The notes beneath the pieces were generated by a model that worked only from the letters and a program-made list of their open reading frames with translations, was not told where the DNA came from and searched no databases. The position numbers and the translations under genes were made by a program. Source: Saccoglossus kowalevskii (Eukaryota > Hemichordata > Enteropneusta > Harrimaniidae). Taken from it: a stretch of 45,065 nt of DNA. The stretch covers positions 8,334 to 53,398 of the forward strand of contig NW_003116459.1 of assembly GCF_000003605.2 (NCBI RefSeq), read 5' to 3'. Below, piece after piece: positions 9,110 to 22,100 of the stretch (the first letter of the stretch is position 1; the number at the start of each line of letters is the position of its first letter).

Positions 9110-12100
9110 TGTGTTAGGATAGTTTGTACTACAATGAGGTATTATCTATAGTGGTTTAAATTGGTTCGACATGAGATTCCTAGTTTTGCAAAGTTATAGT
9201 ATTTGCTTGCCATTTTTTTCTGCATGTTTTGAGATGTTTTGAGTTAGTTTTGCAGGCAGCAAGTGTATATCTGCGGACGTTGGAATGGAATACTCCGCAC
9301 GGAGCAACATTGTTCCACCCGCACAGAAGAAGAATTACTAGTAGGTTAATTTGAAATCAGGAATCCAAGAATGAAGATTGAACGAATCGGAGAATCACAA
9401 ATGCTGCAATAATTATTTTTATAAATTTATGATTTCAATGATTGTAATATTACTAGTGTCAGTCAGTCAGGTTTGCCAGCACACTCCCTAAGCATCATCT
9501 TAACGAGTCAAGCAGGTCACCAACCGTAGTAATCAGTAGAACCCTGGAAAATGGTTTAGGGGGAGTGCACACATGGCCAAATATATATAATACATTTGTT
9601 TTTCTGTGTCTTTGTTGTTCTTGATACCATATTTGTAAATTGTTCATTCTTAACTTTGTTGGAAACCGTGATATATACTAGCATTTCAAAGCGGGATACC
9701 TGTAAGTATGATATACGTCGTTTGATCGTTATAAAATTTCCTACAAATCAATTTACAAAATAAAACAATTAAAATCCTCCACTAATTATAAAAAAGTATT
9801 TTAACATATTTCCGGATTACGGTCAAAATTATGGGATTCTTGAATTTTGTTTTTGCTTCCGGCGGCTGAAAGGATCACAAAAATCAACAGATTGCAATAG
9901 AGGGCGCTATTATAACATGAATCCAGAACTAAGACATATAGTCCTTAGTTACACTGGTTTCCAAGTGGCCAACTGATATGCTTTGGGATTTCAAACAGTT
10001 CACTCAAGTGTTACTAAAATGTTTTCAGCGAGTTTAGAAAAATCCCTATTTTGAGTGAAAACAGGCTAACATCATCAGCGTAATCTATAAGAGAGAGAGT
10101 AGCCCTGTCGTACTATGCTACGCTTGAAATTTATTGGGCTAGTGAGGGAGACATGAACCGTCCTTTGGGCACTAGAATATATGTCTTCAATTAAGTTGAT
10201 AACAAGGTCACCAAAACCAAAACAGGTAATTGTGATTAACTTAAAAGATTGAAAGTATTTCTTCACGACAACGCAACTAATAGATGACTAACTTACAATA
10301 CTCCTACAATGACACCGAACGCCCTACTGTCGCGCTGCTTCGCGATGACGCAGTTGTGAATAAAACTGGCACAGTCTCTGAATTAATGCCAAGAATGAAC
10401 AATAGAAAAACACTCACGTAATCAAATTATTACCCATTTCTGGTACTGGAATGTTATTTATATACATTCTCGTGCGTTCAAATATTGTATTTCGTTTCCC
10501 ATATATATGTGAAGTGAGCTAATTCTCGAGTGAAAAATGATACATTAGAAAAGACTATGTTGTATTAATATACAGAGCATCTTGATGCATGGTAATTCTA
10601 TGCTCATAATGTTGTTACCCTGTACTGTAAAGTAGAGGTCATTGTAGTAGCAATCGATACAGGATAATTATAACCACACTGAGTTATTAGTTGCGATGTT
10701 TATTTTTTATTTATTTGAAGTTGAACTCAAAAACCCATTATTCAAGATCAAAGCAATAAAATTATGTGCGTGACAAATTTATTCCACGGGCCTGGATATA
10801 ACCTCGGCATACAATTGTTCAGCTGATTGACTGAATTATTTTACTTTCTAATAAAATAACATACACTAAGAGATTCAGATCGGATCTGAATGCGTTGCAT
10901 TCTCAGCTGCACAATCTGTAATTGGAAAGCTATATACTAATTCGAGCTTGATTTATTATTATACATTATCGAGTGTAACGTTATAGAGGGTCGTGACATT
11001 GTCAAAGTCATATAAAATAGCATCATCTGAACACAGACGATGTATTGTAAGTGTACAGCTGGAGATCGCATTACGAAAGAAAGATCGTTCGAGCTAATGA
11101 CAGCTTCTGCCGATATCAGTATCGAAATCGCGGAAAATTAATAATTTGGGAGCTTGCATGATCGTAACCTATAGGTAACACAACCAAATTCGGTATTGCT
11201 ACTGACCCAATCAGCCGACCTTCATATTCGAGGTAAACGTATCCCTATTATCACTTTAGACATCGGCAGAAATGTGTGCGATTTTGAATGAAATAAACTT
11301 AGCAACTAGAAAGAAGGATTATTAATGATATTAAATTGGAGGGAGGGAGTAATCATTGAAATGGACGACGTGTCGATTTCACGGAAGGCGAGTTTTACAT
11401 GTTTTGTTTAGAGAAGTTGAAGAGTACTGATCTGATAATTCGGATTTTCATTCCCTAAGTGACTATGGTACGTAGTGGAATGCACCAGACCAGAACTTCC
11501 CTCTTCCTGTTTGCAACGCACGTCAATTCCCTCCCACGAGATTAAATTTGCACATTTCATTAACATTTTAAGTAGAACAACTGTCGGTGACAAATGAACG
11601 TGACTGGCTAATTTATTTCACCTCTGACTTTTACTCTGGATTGTAAATTTCACGAATTCCATTGTAAATTGAATGTCATTCACATGAGTTTGGTTTGAGT
11701 TACACATACAATTTATAAACTATTATTATAAAAGAAAGATGAAATTATTGTCATCACAATTGTAAACTGTCTCACATTTTCTAAATCTCGCTTTATTTGG
11801 ACACTCTCGAGTCAAGTAAATGTGTATAGCTCCCTCTGTGTCAGTAAACAGTAGTGAAAAATCGACACAGTACTGACCATCATAAAGGTGAGGATATGAA
11901 CCTAATGCAAACCACGAACTAAATTATTGAAAACGATCATTGGTATTTGTATTTATTTATGTTTACGCCATAAGATTACGTTTTTGATAAGTCGAGCAGA
12001 CATCTACGATAAGGAAATTGTTAGAACGCAACATGCTGGCCTTTAGATTATCTGTAAACAAACAATGTATCTTTTACGCGATGTGTACCCCCCGGACGGG

Positions 12101-12991
12101 TGGAGCACGGCGACTGTGGTGATTTACGAAGTTCGGGAAATTACTGAACTGTGCAATCCTAAAAACATATAAAAATTGTCAACATATTATTTGACATCAT
12201 GTATGAAATTACATAAGACTGTATTTCATCCCTGATTTCAATGTCTATCAACGCAACGTTCTTGTACCTGTCGACTTGTTTGTGTTTACTCTCGTCCAAT
12301 GATTGAATCGTCCTGTATATCTTGAAGTGAGGAGGGGGACTTGGCAGTTCTGAAACATAATGTAGTTGGCCGGTATTCAATCCGTTGAATAGATCGAGGT
12401 ACAAAAAATACCACAGACACTACATTAAAGACTTTCCGTTTTCAACAATGTGTAAATATTTTTTTTTTTGAAGAAAAAAAAGAAATAAATGAATATTAAG
12501 AATAATAGATTCCCTATGCACCCATAAATAATGCTCATAATTACCGATTACACAAGAATATTACCAAAAAAAGTCTTCATCGCATTGTTCACAATAATTT
12601 GTTTCCAAAATGAAAAAAAAAAAAAGATTATAAATTTGGTACGATGATCATGATCTATTTATCGTAGGAGCAATTAGTTTTCATCCAATTACAGTACCAT
12701 TAAAAGAATAATGCAACACTAAAATGAACATGATTTGGAAAATTACAAATATTTTGATATGTACGTAAACTGTGTCAACTTTAACTGACAAACGCAGTGT
12801 CTTCGAAATTAATGCTCCTAGTGCACTGCCGCCACCTGTGTTTGTTATCACTGCCTCATTACGTATGCACAGCACGGATGTATGTACCATCACAGCGCAC
12901 TGTCCCGCAGTGGTGGATAATACTTGAGTTAGCAGCTGCCGGTAATATTTCGCTGAAAGTCGAACTTTCTGATTCATCACTCGCTACGACA
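9110..12991. other. Intergenic region upstream of TRPC gene B
   Basis: AT-rich, with no supported coding sequence. A diverged inverted repeat lies near 9477-9493 and 9555-9572 (gcacactccctaa against tttagggggagtgcac), possibly the ends of a small mobile element. The promoter and 5' UTR of gene B must lie in its right part. No TATA box or other element can be assigned with confidence. Confidence 0.4.
12431..12600 (+). repeat. Dispersed repeat fragment, related to 34.92-35.11 kb
   Basis: Shares two stretches with intron 4 of gene B. About 60 bp from tattaagaataa to accgattaca (12493-12552) matches 34923-34980. The stretch aagtctTCatcgcattgttcac, from about 12571, matches aagtcttTatcgcagtgttcac from about 35083. 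A reversed copy of the gaaaacggaaagtc segment lies at 12431-12450. This looks like a fragment of a mobile element that also landed in intron 4. Confidence 0.6.
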
Positions 12992-13166
12992 ATGACTGGC
13001 AACTCGACCCAAAAATCAGCCGAGAAGCTGTTTCTCGCCGCTGCCGAGAAAGGGGACAAGAAAATGCTAGTGGACGCGCTTGAACGTTTTCCGGAATTGG
13101 ACATTAATTGCGAAGATTGTGAAGGACGTTCGGCGCTGGTGATTTCAATCATGGCCGGCAATACTG
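12992..13166 (+). CDS. TRPC gene B exon 1 (N-terminal ankyrin region)
   Basis: Encodes residues 1-58 plus one base. A-E-K-L-F-L-A-A-A-E-K-G-D and D-I-N-C-E-D-C-E-G-R-S-A-L match the first TRPC ankyrin helices. The donor is G/gtaggt at 13167. I chose the ATG at 12992 because it has A at -3 and sits about ten residues before family similarity begins. The frame stays open upstream to an ATG at 12797, and those 65 codons do not resemble TRPC, so a longer N-terminus is possible but unsupported. The split codon G/AT gives Asp59 on joining to exon 2. Confidence 0.85.
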
Positions 13167-16100
13167 GTAGGTTATATTGTAATATGAATACATTGATACC
13201 GAGTGTTTTAAGTGCTATATCCCTCGACACTCAAAGAAAAAAGCCACAATTAGTCCACATTGAACTGTAGTGCATGTGTCTTCATGGTAGCTCTATGTCA
13301 ATTGTAGAATAAATTCGAATCTGTACACAACAGTAAAATTGGTTTTATAAATGATAGTAACAATTTGTATGCAACAAGGAGTACATTTATTATCATTACT
13401 GTCTAATACACTATGTCATTTGTTGTCCCAGAATAATGCGAACAAACTCGTTTTTTATCTTACTGTGCAGTATTTTTGATAGTTCATTCTTAGTATGAGC
13501 TACTGGAGGAAAGCGGCATCATATATTTGTAATAGTTTACGCATCCATAGACACTGAAAACAACTTACGTTGAGCTTTTAGTAATAGTGATATAGTGATG
13601 TCTTTATGGGTGCCTTCGGAGTTAGTATTTTATTATCCCTAGCCGTATCTGAAACATTTTAACATTTAACTAAATATACCATATCAAAATTCATTGCACC
13701 ACACACCCGTTTTAAATATTGTGAACACAGAAGTCAATATGTGTCGCATTTCATCAGGAAAAAAAAGCATATCGCTTTTCAAGACATGCATCCATTGGGT
13801 CATAGTAAAAAAACATGAAAATGTAGAAAAAAGGTACCACCAAAATGTTTAAAAAAACGTGCAAAATATGCAAACCTTTCAAGTCGCATTAAATAGCGCA
13901 TTAATTACACATGTGACACATATTACATATTGCACACTAACATGCCCTCGGGTCTCACTATTCTTAGACTATGATATTTTATTCATCATGTATACACATA
14001 ACTATAAGTATGGTGCCGTTTTTCATTAAAACTGTGTATGTTGTAAATTACCAATATGCAACTAACATCTCAGTTATATTAAGAAAAATCATTGTACGAC
14101 GTTAATCATTCTCACCTATAGATCATGATGTTATGGCCTATAATCCTGGGTCAAAATATCATCTATGACAATTTTCGAACGCAAAGGTGGTGAGGGAAGA
14201 TGACCAAGTTATAATTTCCGTAGACTAATGGTAATTCATGTGAATTATATTGCGTTACATTGGCGTTTTTAGTAAAACGAGAGCTTTAGTAATTCTAGCA
14301 GTCGCAATAAATGGCCTAGGTAGTTTGTCATTCCAAAATGAATTGACTATATCGTAAATATATAAATACAATTCTTTGTAGTTTACCGACACCACCACCA
14401 ACCCACATACACTGAAATAAACAATTGTGGGCAAATAATGTCCTGTATGTTGCGGTCGTGGATTTATACTGGTCCTGCTCTTTTGTGAACATTTTTTGAA
14501 TATTTGTATTCCACGCTAGCTGTTCTATTTAGTATTGTTGCTCCCTATTATACCCATTTCCGCCCTTAATAGCTATGGTTCAAAGATAGAATGTAATGAA
14601 TTTAGTTTTTCGCCTTCTCTGAAACCCGAGTTCAATTTCTATTCAATGTTTCCTATAGTGGTGAGGCGTTATATTTACATTATATCGTTATATTCCAAAG
14701 CAAAATATGTAACGCCAAAGCATCCGATACACGCTGCCTATACAACTGATCGCTCATTGCAATGTGCAAAATGTTAGAATCGAGCTCTAAATCTATCTGT
14801 TTGATATCCGTCAATATTGAATAATAATCAACACGATTATTGAGAAATGACACAGCTTTTAAAAGTCGTAACAAAGACGCCAAGTAAACAGCATTACTGA
14901 ATGAGTGGAATTAGAACGGAGAACTATATAGTCCTATTAGTGTGATGTATCTCTGCAATGGACGGGCCCTGATTGGTGCCGATAAAGAGTGTTTACCTAC
15001 GTTATTTTAATAATAAACCAAAAAACAACTGTTTATAAATTCTATATGAAAAATGTAGTTCTCACAATACTACATAAATATGTAATGAATTTGTAGTTAA
15101 TTGTTTCCACAGTTTGTCAATAATACTTAAGTGTGCTTGCTTTGATCTCTTTTTGACCTGTAAATTCCTACGCAAGGCTGTGTATATTTGTCACGTGACT
15201 TATACGACGCCTGTGTACATTTCGGAGCAATGACTGTAACATAATACTTGAAACATGACGTCATCAATGAAATTTAAGATAACATTGCTGTACTATAATG
15301 AATCAAAATTGTTCAAAGGCAAAGACTTACCAAGTTGTATCTATTGCTGACAGGAAGAATTGACAAATTCACATTATTTTGAACGACAATCCTTGTTTCC
15401 ATTGGAACCTATTTTGTACATTATTTGGCAGTTTACTGATAAGTTACAAAATGTGCCGATAAATACGAACCCTTCTATATATAAGTGTAAACATCTTGAA
15501 TTTATCATATCTTCTTAACTTTGAAGAATACCTCGTTTATCAAAATTTAACGCACCAAGCGCATTGGATCGTGTTGTAATGATCACTGTGATACAACCCA
15601 GAGACTCGTGCCTCGGCCGCTTGGTTTAAAATGATTTATTTATTTACGATGAAGTGTGAATAATGAGTTCAACAGCTGCTCCTAGTGATATGGTTCTAGG
15701 TGCCTGCGTATGTCACGATGTACATAAAATACTAGACCGACACAAATAGCAAAGGCTTTTGTTTTGCACACATGACATGTCATCTGCGCAAAGAAACTAG
15801 TAAATAACCAGTAATTACTCATATTAGTATATGTAACTTTCATTATCATAGTTCTCTTTTATTATTAAGTATTAAAAAATATGAGCAAACATAAATTGTC
15901 TGATGACTAAATACGTAATAAACAAAGACAAAAACGTACTTTCTCGTCGGGCACACGTCTACTCAATCTAATAATCAATTATTATTTAGCTTCAAAGGTC
16001 GTTTAAAACGATTGAAGTCGCCTCATCGTACACACTCACGAATCGCGGTTGTCAGAAAATTGCCAGTATTAAAGAACAACGTTAATTCGAGCTTCGAATT

Positions 16101-19100
16101 AATATACTTAATGTTAGATTCAGTAAATTAGGAACTAGAACTAAATATTTATGGACGTTCAAATTAAAATGAATCACGTTTCGACAATAACGCGCTTACT
16201 TTATATTATTTTATTGATGGACCGATTTATTGTGACATCTGCGTGACTCTGCCCAAATTGTCGCGTGGCTTAGCAAAGTGTGTCATGCGTTGTCAGGAAT
16301 TGTTATTTTAAAATCTTAGTAGTTAACTGTAAGATGATTTATTGATCTTTTTTTCACATGTTTTATTCATCTTATTAAGCTTTATATTTAATGACACCGT
16401 TAATTAGTGTTTGTTTTGCCTAATTGTTTCATGATTCTGATTTGTATGCTAATTGCATTTATACATGCGTGAATGTGTAAAATAAAGCAGTAAACGTCAT
16501 GTATGTACTTCCTCCAAACGACTTCTAGCTAGGCATGCGCTTCTATGTTTCAGGAAGAGCTGCAAGTCGTTGCTGCACTATACTTCAGTATTTTCGGCTC
16601 AGACAATATCTCCGATAGATCGACTCATTATCAAATATGACACTGCAAGCAAATCATTATTTATATAGCGTTTACAGTAAAGTAGTATAGTAGTAACGCA
16701 TATGTTTCAAATATTGAGAAAGTCACAAGTGAATTAAACGACAGATTAGTGTGACTACGTAATCGTTACGAAACAAACAGCTCAGGATTTTTGTCAAAAT
16801 ATAATCAAGCCTGAGAAATCTTAGAACAAGTAATGATAGCGATATTTGGCCAACTTTTCTATTCGTTTCAGCTTGTTCAAACTAAATCTACATTCTGCTC
16901 TCCAAATGTTACATCAATGTTTTGAAATTAATTTCGTAAATACATTCCCCTCATTTTGTAAAAAAAAATACTGATAAATGTCAAGACAAAGAAAATAAAA
17001 TCAAGACAAAAAAACCAAGACAAAGAAAAATTCCATGAAGTGAAAGCGTATAATAAAATATCCCTAGTAGACGATAACTCACAGTTGATAGATACTTAAC
17101 TGTAATAATAAAGAAGAGGGTGACATGACCCAGGATTCTCAAATTTCATCGTCTCTTGATTCTGTTCATAAATCTGTAGATGTTGTCTCCACGAAGATCA
17201 ATGGATTAAACAATCACCACACTAGTCTGTGTACAGAAGTTACAAAAACTGCCACAGCACTTACTAATCAAAATGATGACATTTTTCAATGCTTAAATGT
17301 GTCTCAGACATATCTTTATAGCTTAGAGTAATAGAACATAAAGTTGTAGGTAAGAGGGATGTAATCACTATCCTTAAAGAAGACCAGCTATGTATTGTCA
17401 ATGACGTTAGAAGAATTCAACAAGGCCATATATGATTGAATAGTGAATACAGTCATCACAATCAAATCATAATACAGAAATACAAAAACAAACTCAAACA
17501 CTAGAACATACAACAACACTACTGACAACCTCAACTGCTGGTTAAATAATACCATAGATGTTAACTATACATTACACCAGCAGTCACATAATGATTCACT
17601 AGCAAAAAAACATATATGACAAGAATAGCAACTCAGCCATGGGGGTGATTTCTTCGGTTGGTGATTTATTACTAAATGTTGGAGGCGTCGCCCTTCCAAA
17701 ATCAAAATGCAGGAAATATCGTTTCAGAGGATCTAGATTTCCAAGCTTTGAAGGGGAACATGCCCCGACCCCTAGTAAGGTCGCGCCTTCTGTGAGAGGT
17801 TGGTAAGTAGATCTTCCCCTCCCCCGAGCCACCGCCTCTGACTACGTAACGTTAATTTAAGGCGGCTGAACAATGAAATCAGCATTGGAAAATGGTCAGA
17901 CGTAACCAACAAACTATCGAATGCAAACTGACTAGTGACCAGTTCAGATATATAGTTAATGAGTAAAATAAAATAAAATATTTGAAATTGGTGGTGATTA
18001 TAATATTATGTATACTAAGCTGACAATCCCTGAATTGAAAATAATCAGAAAAAACAAGCTGTCACTAAACAAACAATGCATATTAACAGTAATACAGCTT
18101 GCAATTCATTTCAAAACCACTTATTTCAAAAGGTTTAGGAATGTTCTCAATTCAAAATCTGATGAAACTTATTAGCAAGCAATGAGCGTCTAATGAAGTA
18201 ATTTGGCTAAACAGTGTTGTTGAACGTTGATAATACACTAAACCCTGGTTTGAGAAGGAAATCAAAACTGCAATAACTGAAAGAAAACATTCAAATAAAG
18301 CACACAGATAGTGGGTAAAAGAGAATGAGAAATCATCTGCTAGTGACAGCTATTAAACGTAAATCTAAAGTAAATCTAAAGTTAAACAATGTGTTGATAT
18401 CGCAAAATCGGCGGGTAGATCCACACTGCAGTATTGCTTTCTGCTGCTGTAATCCTAAACAAAGAAAATGACCTTATTTACTAATACGTGAACAAAATAA
18501 GGTGAAAAGGAATACTTATTTATGGTGTGTTCCTTGTTGATGACGTAGTTCCCATTGTACCAAACGAGTAATAGTTAATATCAGCGTTTTGTAAACTATG
18601 AAAAATGACAATTAATGAAGAGAAATCTAAAGTTAATAGTAAATAAAAGAATTGACAAAAATAAAGGAATGACAAATTCGTAATTGTAAGATTAAGAAAT
18701 CATTTGAATACAAATACTTAGGCATCTCGATTACCCTCAACCTATCTGACCATACATATGTTATCAATGTATTTGAAAAATGAAAGCAGTCATGGTAACA
18801 TTAACACGGTGGAATTGTGGTTTGTCGCTATGCATTAGTGTAGTATAGCTGTCACTAAAATACGCTGGTAAAATTACAACTCTTAGTCATTCAGATTTAG
18901 AAATAAATTGCAAAGAAAAGTAAAGAAATTTATTCTAAAAGATAAAGGAAATACTGCTAATGAAGCTGTATTTGGGTTGAACACAATGAAAATAAACAAT
19001 AACATTTTTTTTAAAGGTTAATTAACACGAGAGAGTCTAGATGGGCAAAAATAGTGTTTACTTATTTATTTATTTAAATATCCTGAATCACAAGACCGAA

Positions 19101-22100
19101 CAAACTGAATTATGCAAATTGTAGAAAGACATAAATAATGTACTAACAAATGTCAAATTAGACAAAAAACAATTTGAAAATATAACTGCTAATAAAATTA
19201 AACTTTTTGTTCTGAAACATGATGGAGGAAGAGGAGGGTAAAAATGAAAGATAAGTCTAGCTTACTCCACTCTAGAACGTTCAAAAACAAGATGAATAAC
19301 TGCTTACTGTGGAATAAGGGACATATTTTAAGGGGCCCCAACTAAAACTTGAGGCAAGGTACTACACTTATGAAAATGGAAAAATAATACTTCCGAAGAT
19401 TGAACTTGCCCATGTTATAAGAACGAAGATGTGACCCTGAAACATCTGTTTTTCGCTGCAAATGTTTTGCAGTGCAGAGAGATAAGCTAATGACGGGAGG
19501 TTGGTTAAAGGATGTCTTAATGAATATGGGGATACACGATTTTGAACAACGATAGAAATTAATATGCCTCTTGCTGTGAGACAGTACATAAGACTATAAT
19601 GATGACATGTACAGCCATTGACACATTAATCAAACAATTCTTTAACAGTGTCATGGACACACACACACAAACAAGTTTTTAGACTAACCTAAAACAGTGT
19701 TGTTGTTTTTTTCTATAATATCTATAATCTTGGTATTTATTCTCTAATTCGAACGTTTTTTATTGTTTAATTTGTTGGGAATGGCGCTGTATTTTGGATT
19801 CACGTTCTTCACGTCTCTTATATTCTAATATATTTCTGTTTGTTCATCCGATAGAAGTGTTATTTTCCGTATTTGTTTTTGTCTAGCATGTAATTGATCA
19901 ACTGACAGAAGGCACGGTATGGTGCTCGCATATGACATTACTGGGAATACAAGCATTATATTACTCGTAGTGGGGATCGATGCGATCCAGTACTGCATGG
20001 GTGGATACTTTGTGCACTTTTCGTGATAATTCTAGTAGCATACATTTTCCCTGTGTATAGTAATGATTGTACCAGCGTTAAGTACTCGTACCTGCACGTT
20101 GGTTCGTATGATTCTATTCTAGGGATACAATATAATACAATACATTACACTATACAATATGCTTACAGTGGTCAGGCACATTTGCCGTGTAACGAGTTCG
20201 CCTGTTGCGTGTTTATATGCTCGTCTTATGCCAGTAATTAACATATATATTATTCTTTGAAATGCAGCAAACATTGTGTTCACTGGTAGTCTATGCAAAC
20301 GTCCGCCAAAGTGTTTGCGAGTCGGATATGATTGACACCACCACACAGGGGAGTGAGGTTGCAATCAAAAACTACTCGATTGTCCATGATAGTACAATAA
20401 TCACTTGGGATAAGGAGCATCTAAATGTTCATTCCCTGGAGACCATGTACGTGCCCATTACGTGTGTGTGCATTTTAAAATTTGATAAGCAATACTAAAC
20501 ACAATTACGGCTTCACTCATAAATTTCACTCAGAGCAAATTCTAAAGTTGTAATATTTTTTTTTTGCAAATAATAATAGCTCAATATAATTGCGACACTG
20601 AAGGCATTATATGATCATCGGCGCCATACGGTCAAAATGATACATTGATGGAATGCAAATACAGATATGTAATTGTCAGTAATCAATATTGGAACCGATG
20701 GAATTCAACATAGCTTTTACAGGAAAGTATTCTATAACGTGTATTGTATGTAACTACATTTATCAATTCAAATCCTTCCCACATAAAAAATAAGTTACTA
20801 AAGACTGCACGAACGCAACTCAGTCTGTCAGCTCTTATCTCTCATGAGTTAAAAAATGTTTGAATAGTTGATTAAAAGTAACTGAAAGTCCTACAGATTG
20901 AACAATAGGCCGAAACAATATTAGTATAGTCAATCAAATATTACACAAATGAACTTGAACAGATGTTGGATCGTACGAAGTTTCCATAGCATAAATGACA
21001 GTTGTCTACCAGTTGTTACCTGCTAATATGTAACAGTTACCTGCTAAAATGTAACAGTTACCTGCTAATATGTAACAGTTACCTGCTAATTTGTAACAGT
21101 TGCCTGCTAATTTATGACAGTAACCTAATAAAATATAACTGTTACCTGCTAATATGTAACAGTTAACTGCCACTTGCTAATTTCTTTCAGTTATTTAGTT
21201 CATGTTAAAATATGTTGATATTTAGACGAATAATCAGTGACTACTTATACGGACGAGGATGAATAACATGTCAAATTCGATGTCGTTGTCAGATAAAATA
21301 TAAGGCATTTATCAGCATAAATCTAATCTAAAAACTGAATAATTACTCTCTTGAATTAATTTCTCTAGTCGCAAGTGTTTTTTGAACAATTGTTTATGTT
21401 GGGACCTACATAATGTTTGGATCTTTTTAAACATGTTTAATCATTTTTTTCTTTTACCAATGTGGTAACAATAATGCAGTGTTACGCCTATTTTTGTTTG
21501 TGTATAATTCAGCTGACCTTGATTTTTGCATCAACATATAGGAATACTAAGATGAAATATAACGACATTTCAGTAATTAGTACGCGTTTTGCTAATGTTG
21601 TATTAAGCAGTAGCTCATCGTTCATTTTAAGTAATGTTCAATGTCGACGTCAAGCGTAATTCAAGTATGATTGACATGCCATTTATCACTTACGGTGATA
21701 ATATAGGATTATATGACAGCTTATTCACTTGCTAAAACTAACCACTTCTGGAAAGCAAAAGAAGAAAATAATGCTGTCACTTCAAAGTGTCACTTCGTGT
21801 TCGGTATGGGTTCCATACGACGCACACAATGCGAGTCAGATATGTGTGTGTCTATACTGGACGCGCAACTGTGTCTCTTTAATTCACAGTGGTCTCATCC
21901 ATGTCTGGAGTAATGGGTGTGAGTTCACTAACTGGTTATTGCTCGCATACTGGGTGTGGCAAGTTGAAAGTGTCAGTTTTTATCAATATGAGGTGGATAT
22001 GTTTTTCACATTCTTAAACATTAGGTAGTCAATAAATCCGTATTTGTTGTGCAACACATATTATGACTCTGATTATTTTTTATATTGCGAATTTGTATTT

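Noticed and set aside
12859-13230. 123-codon minus-strand open frame overlapping exon 1 of gene B
   Set aside because: A shadow of the coding exon on the other strand, with no independent similarity.
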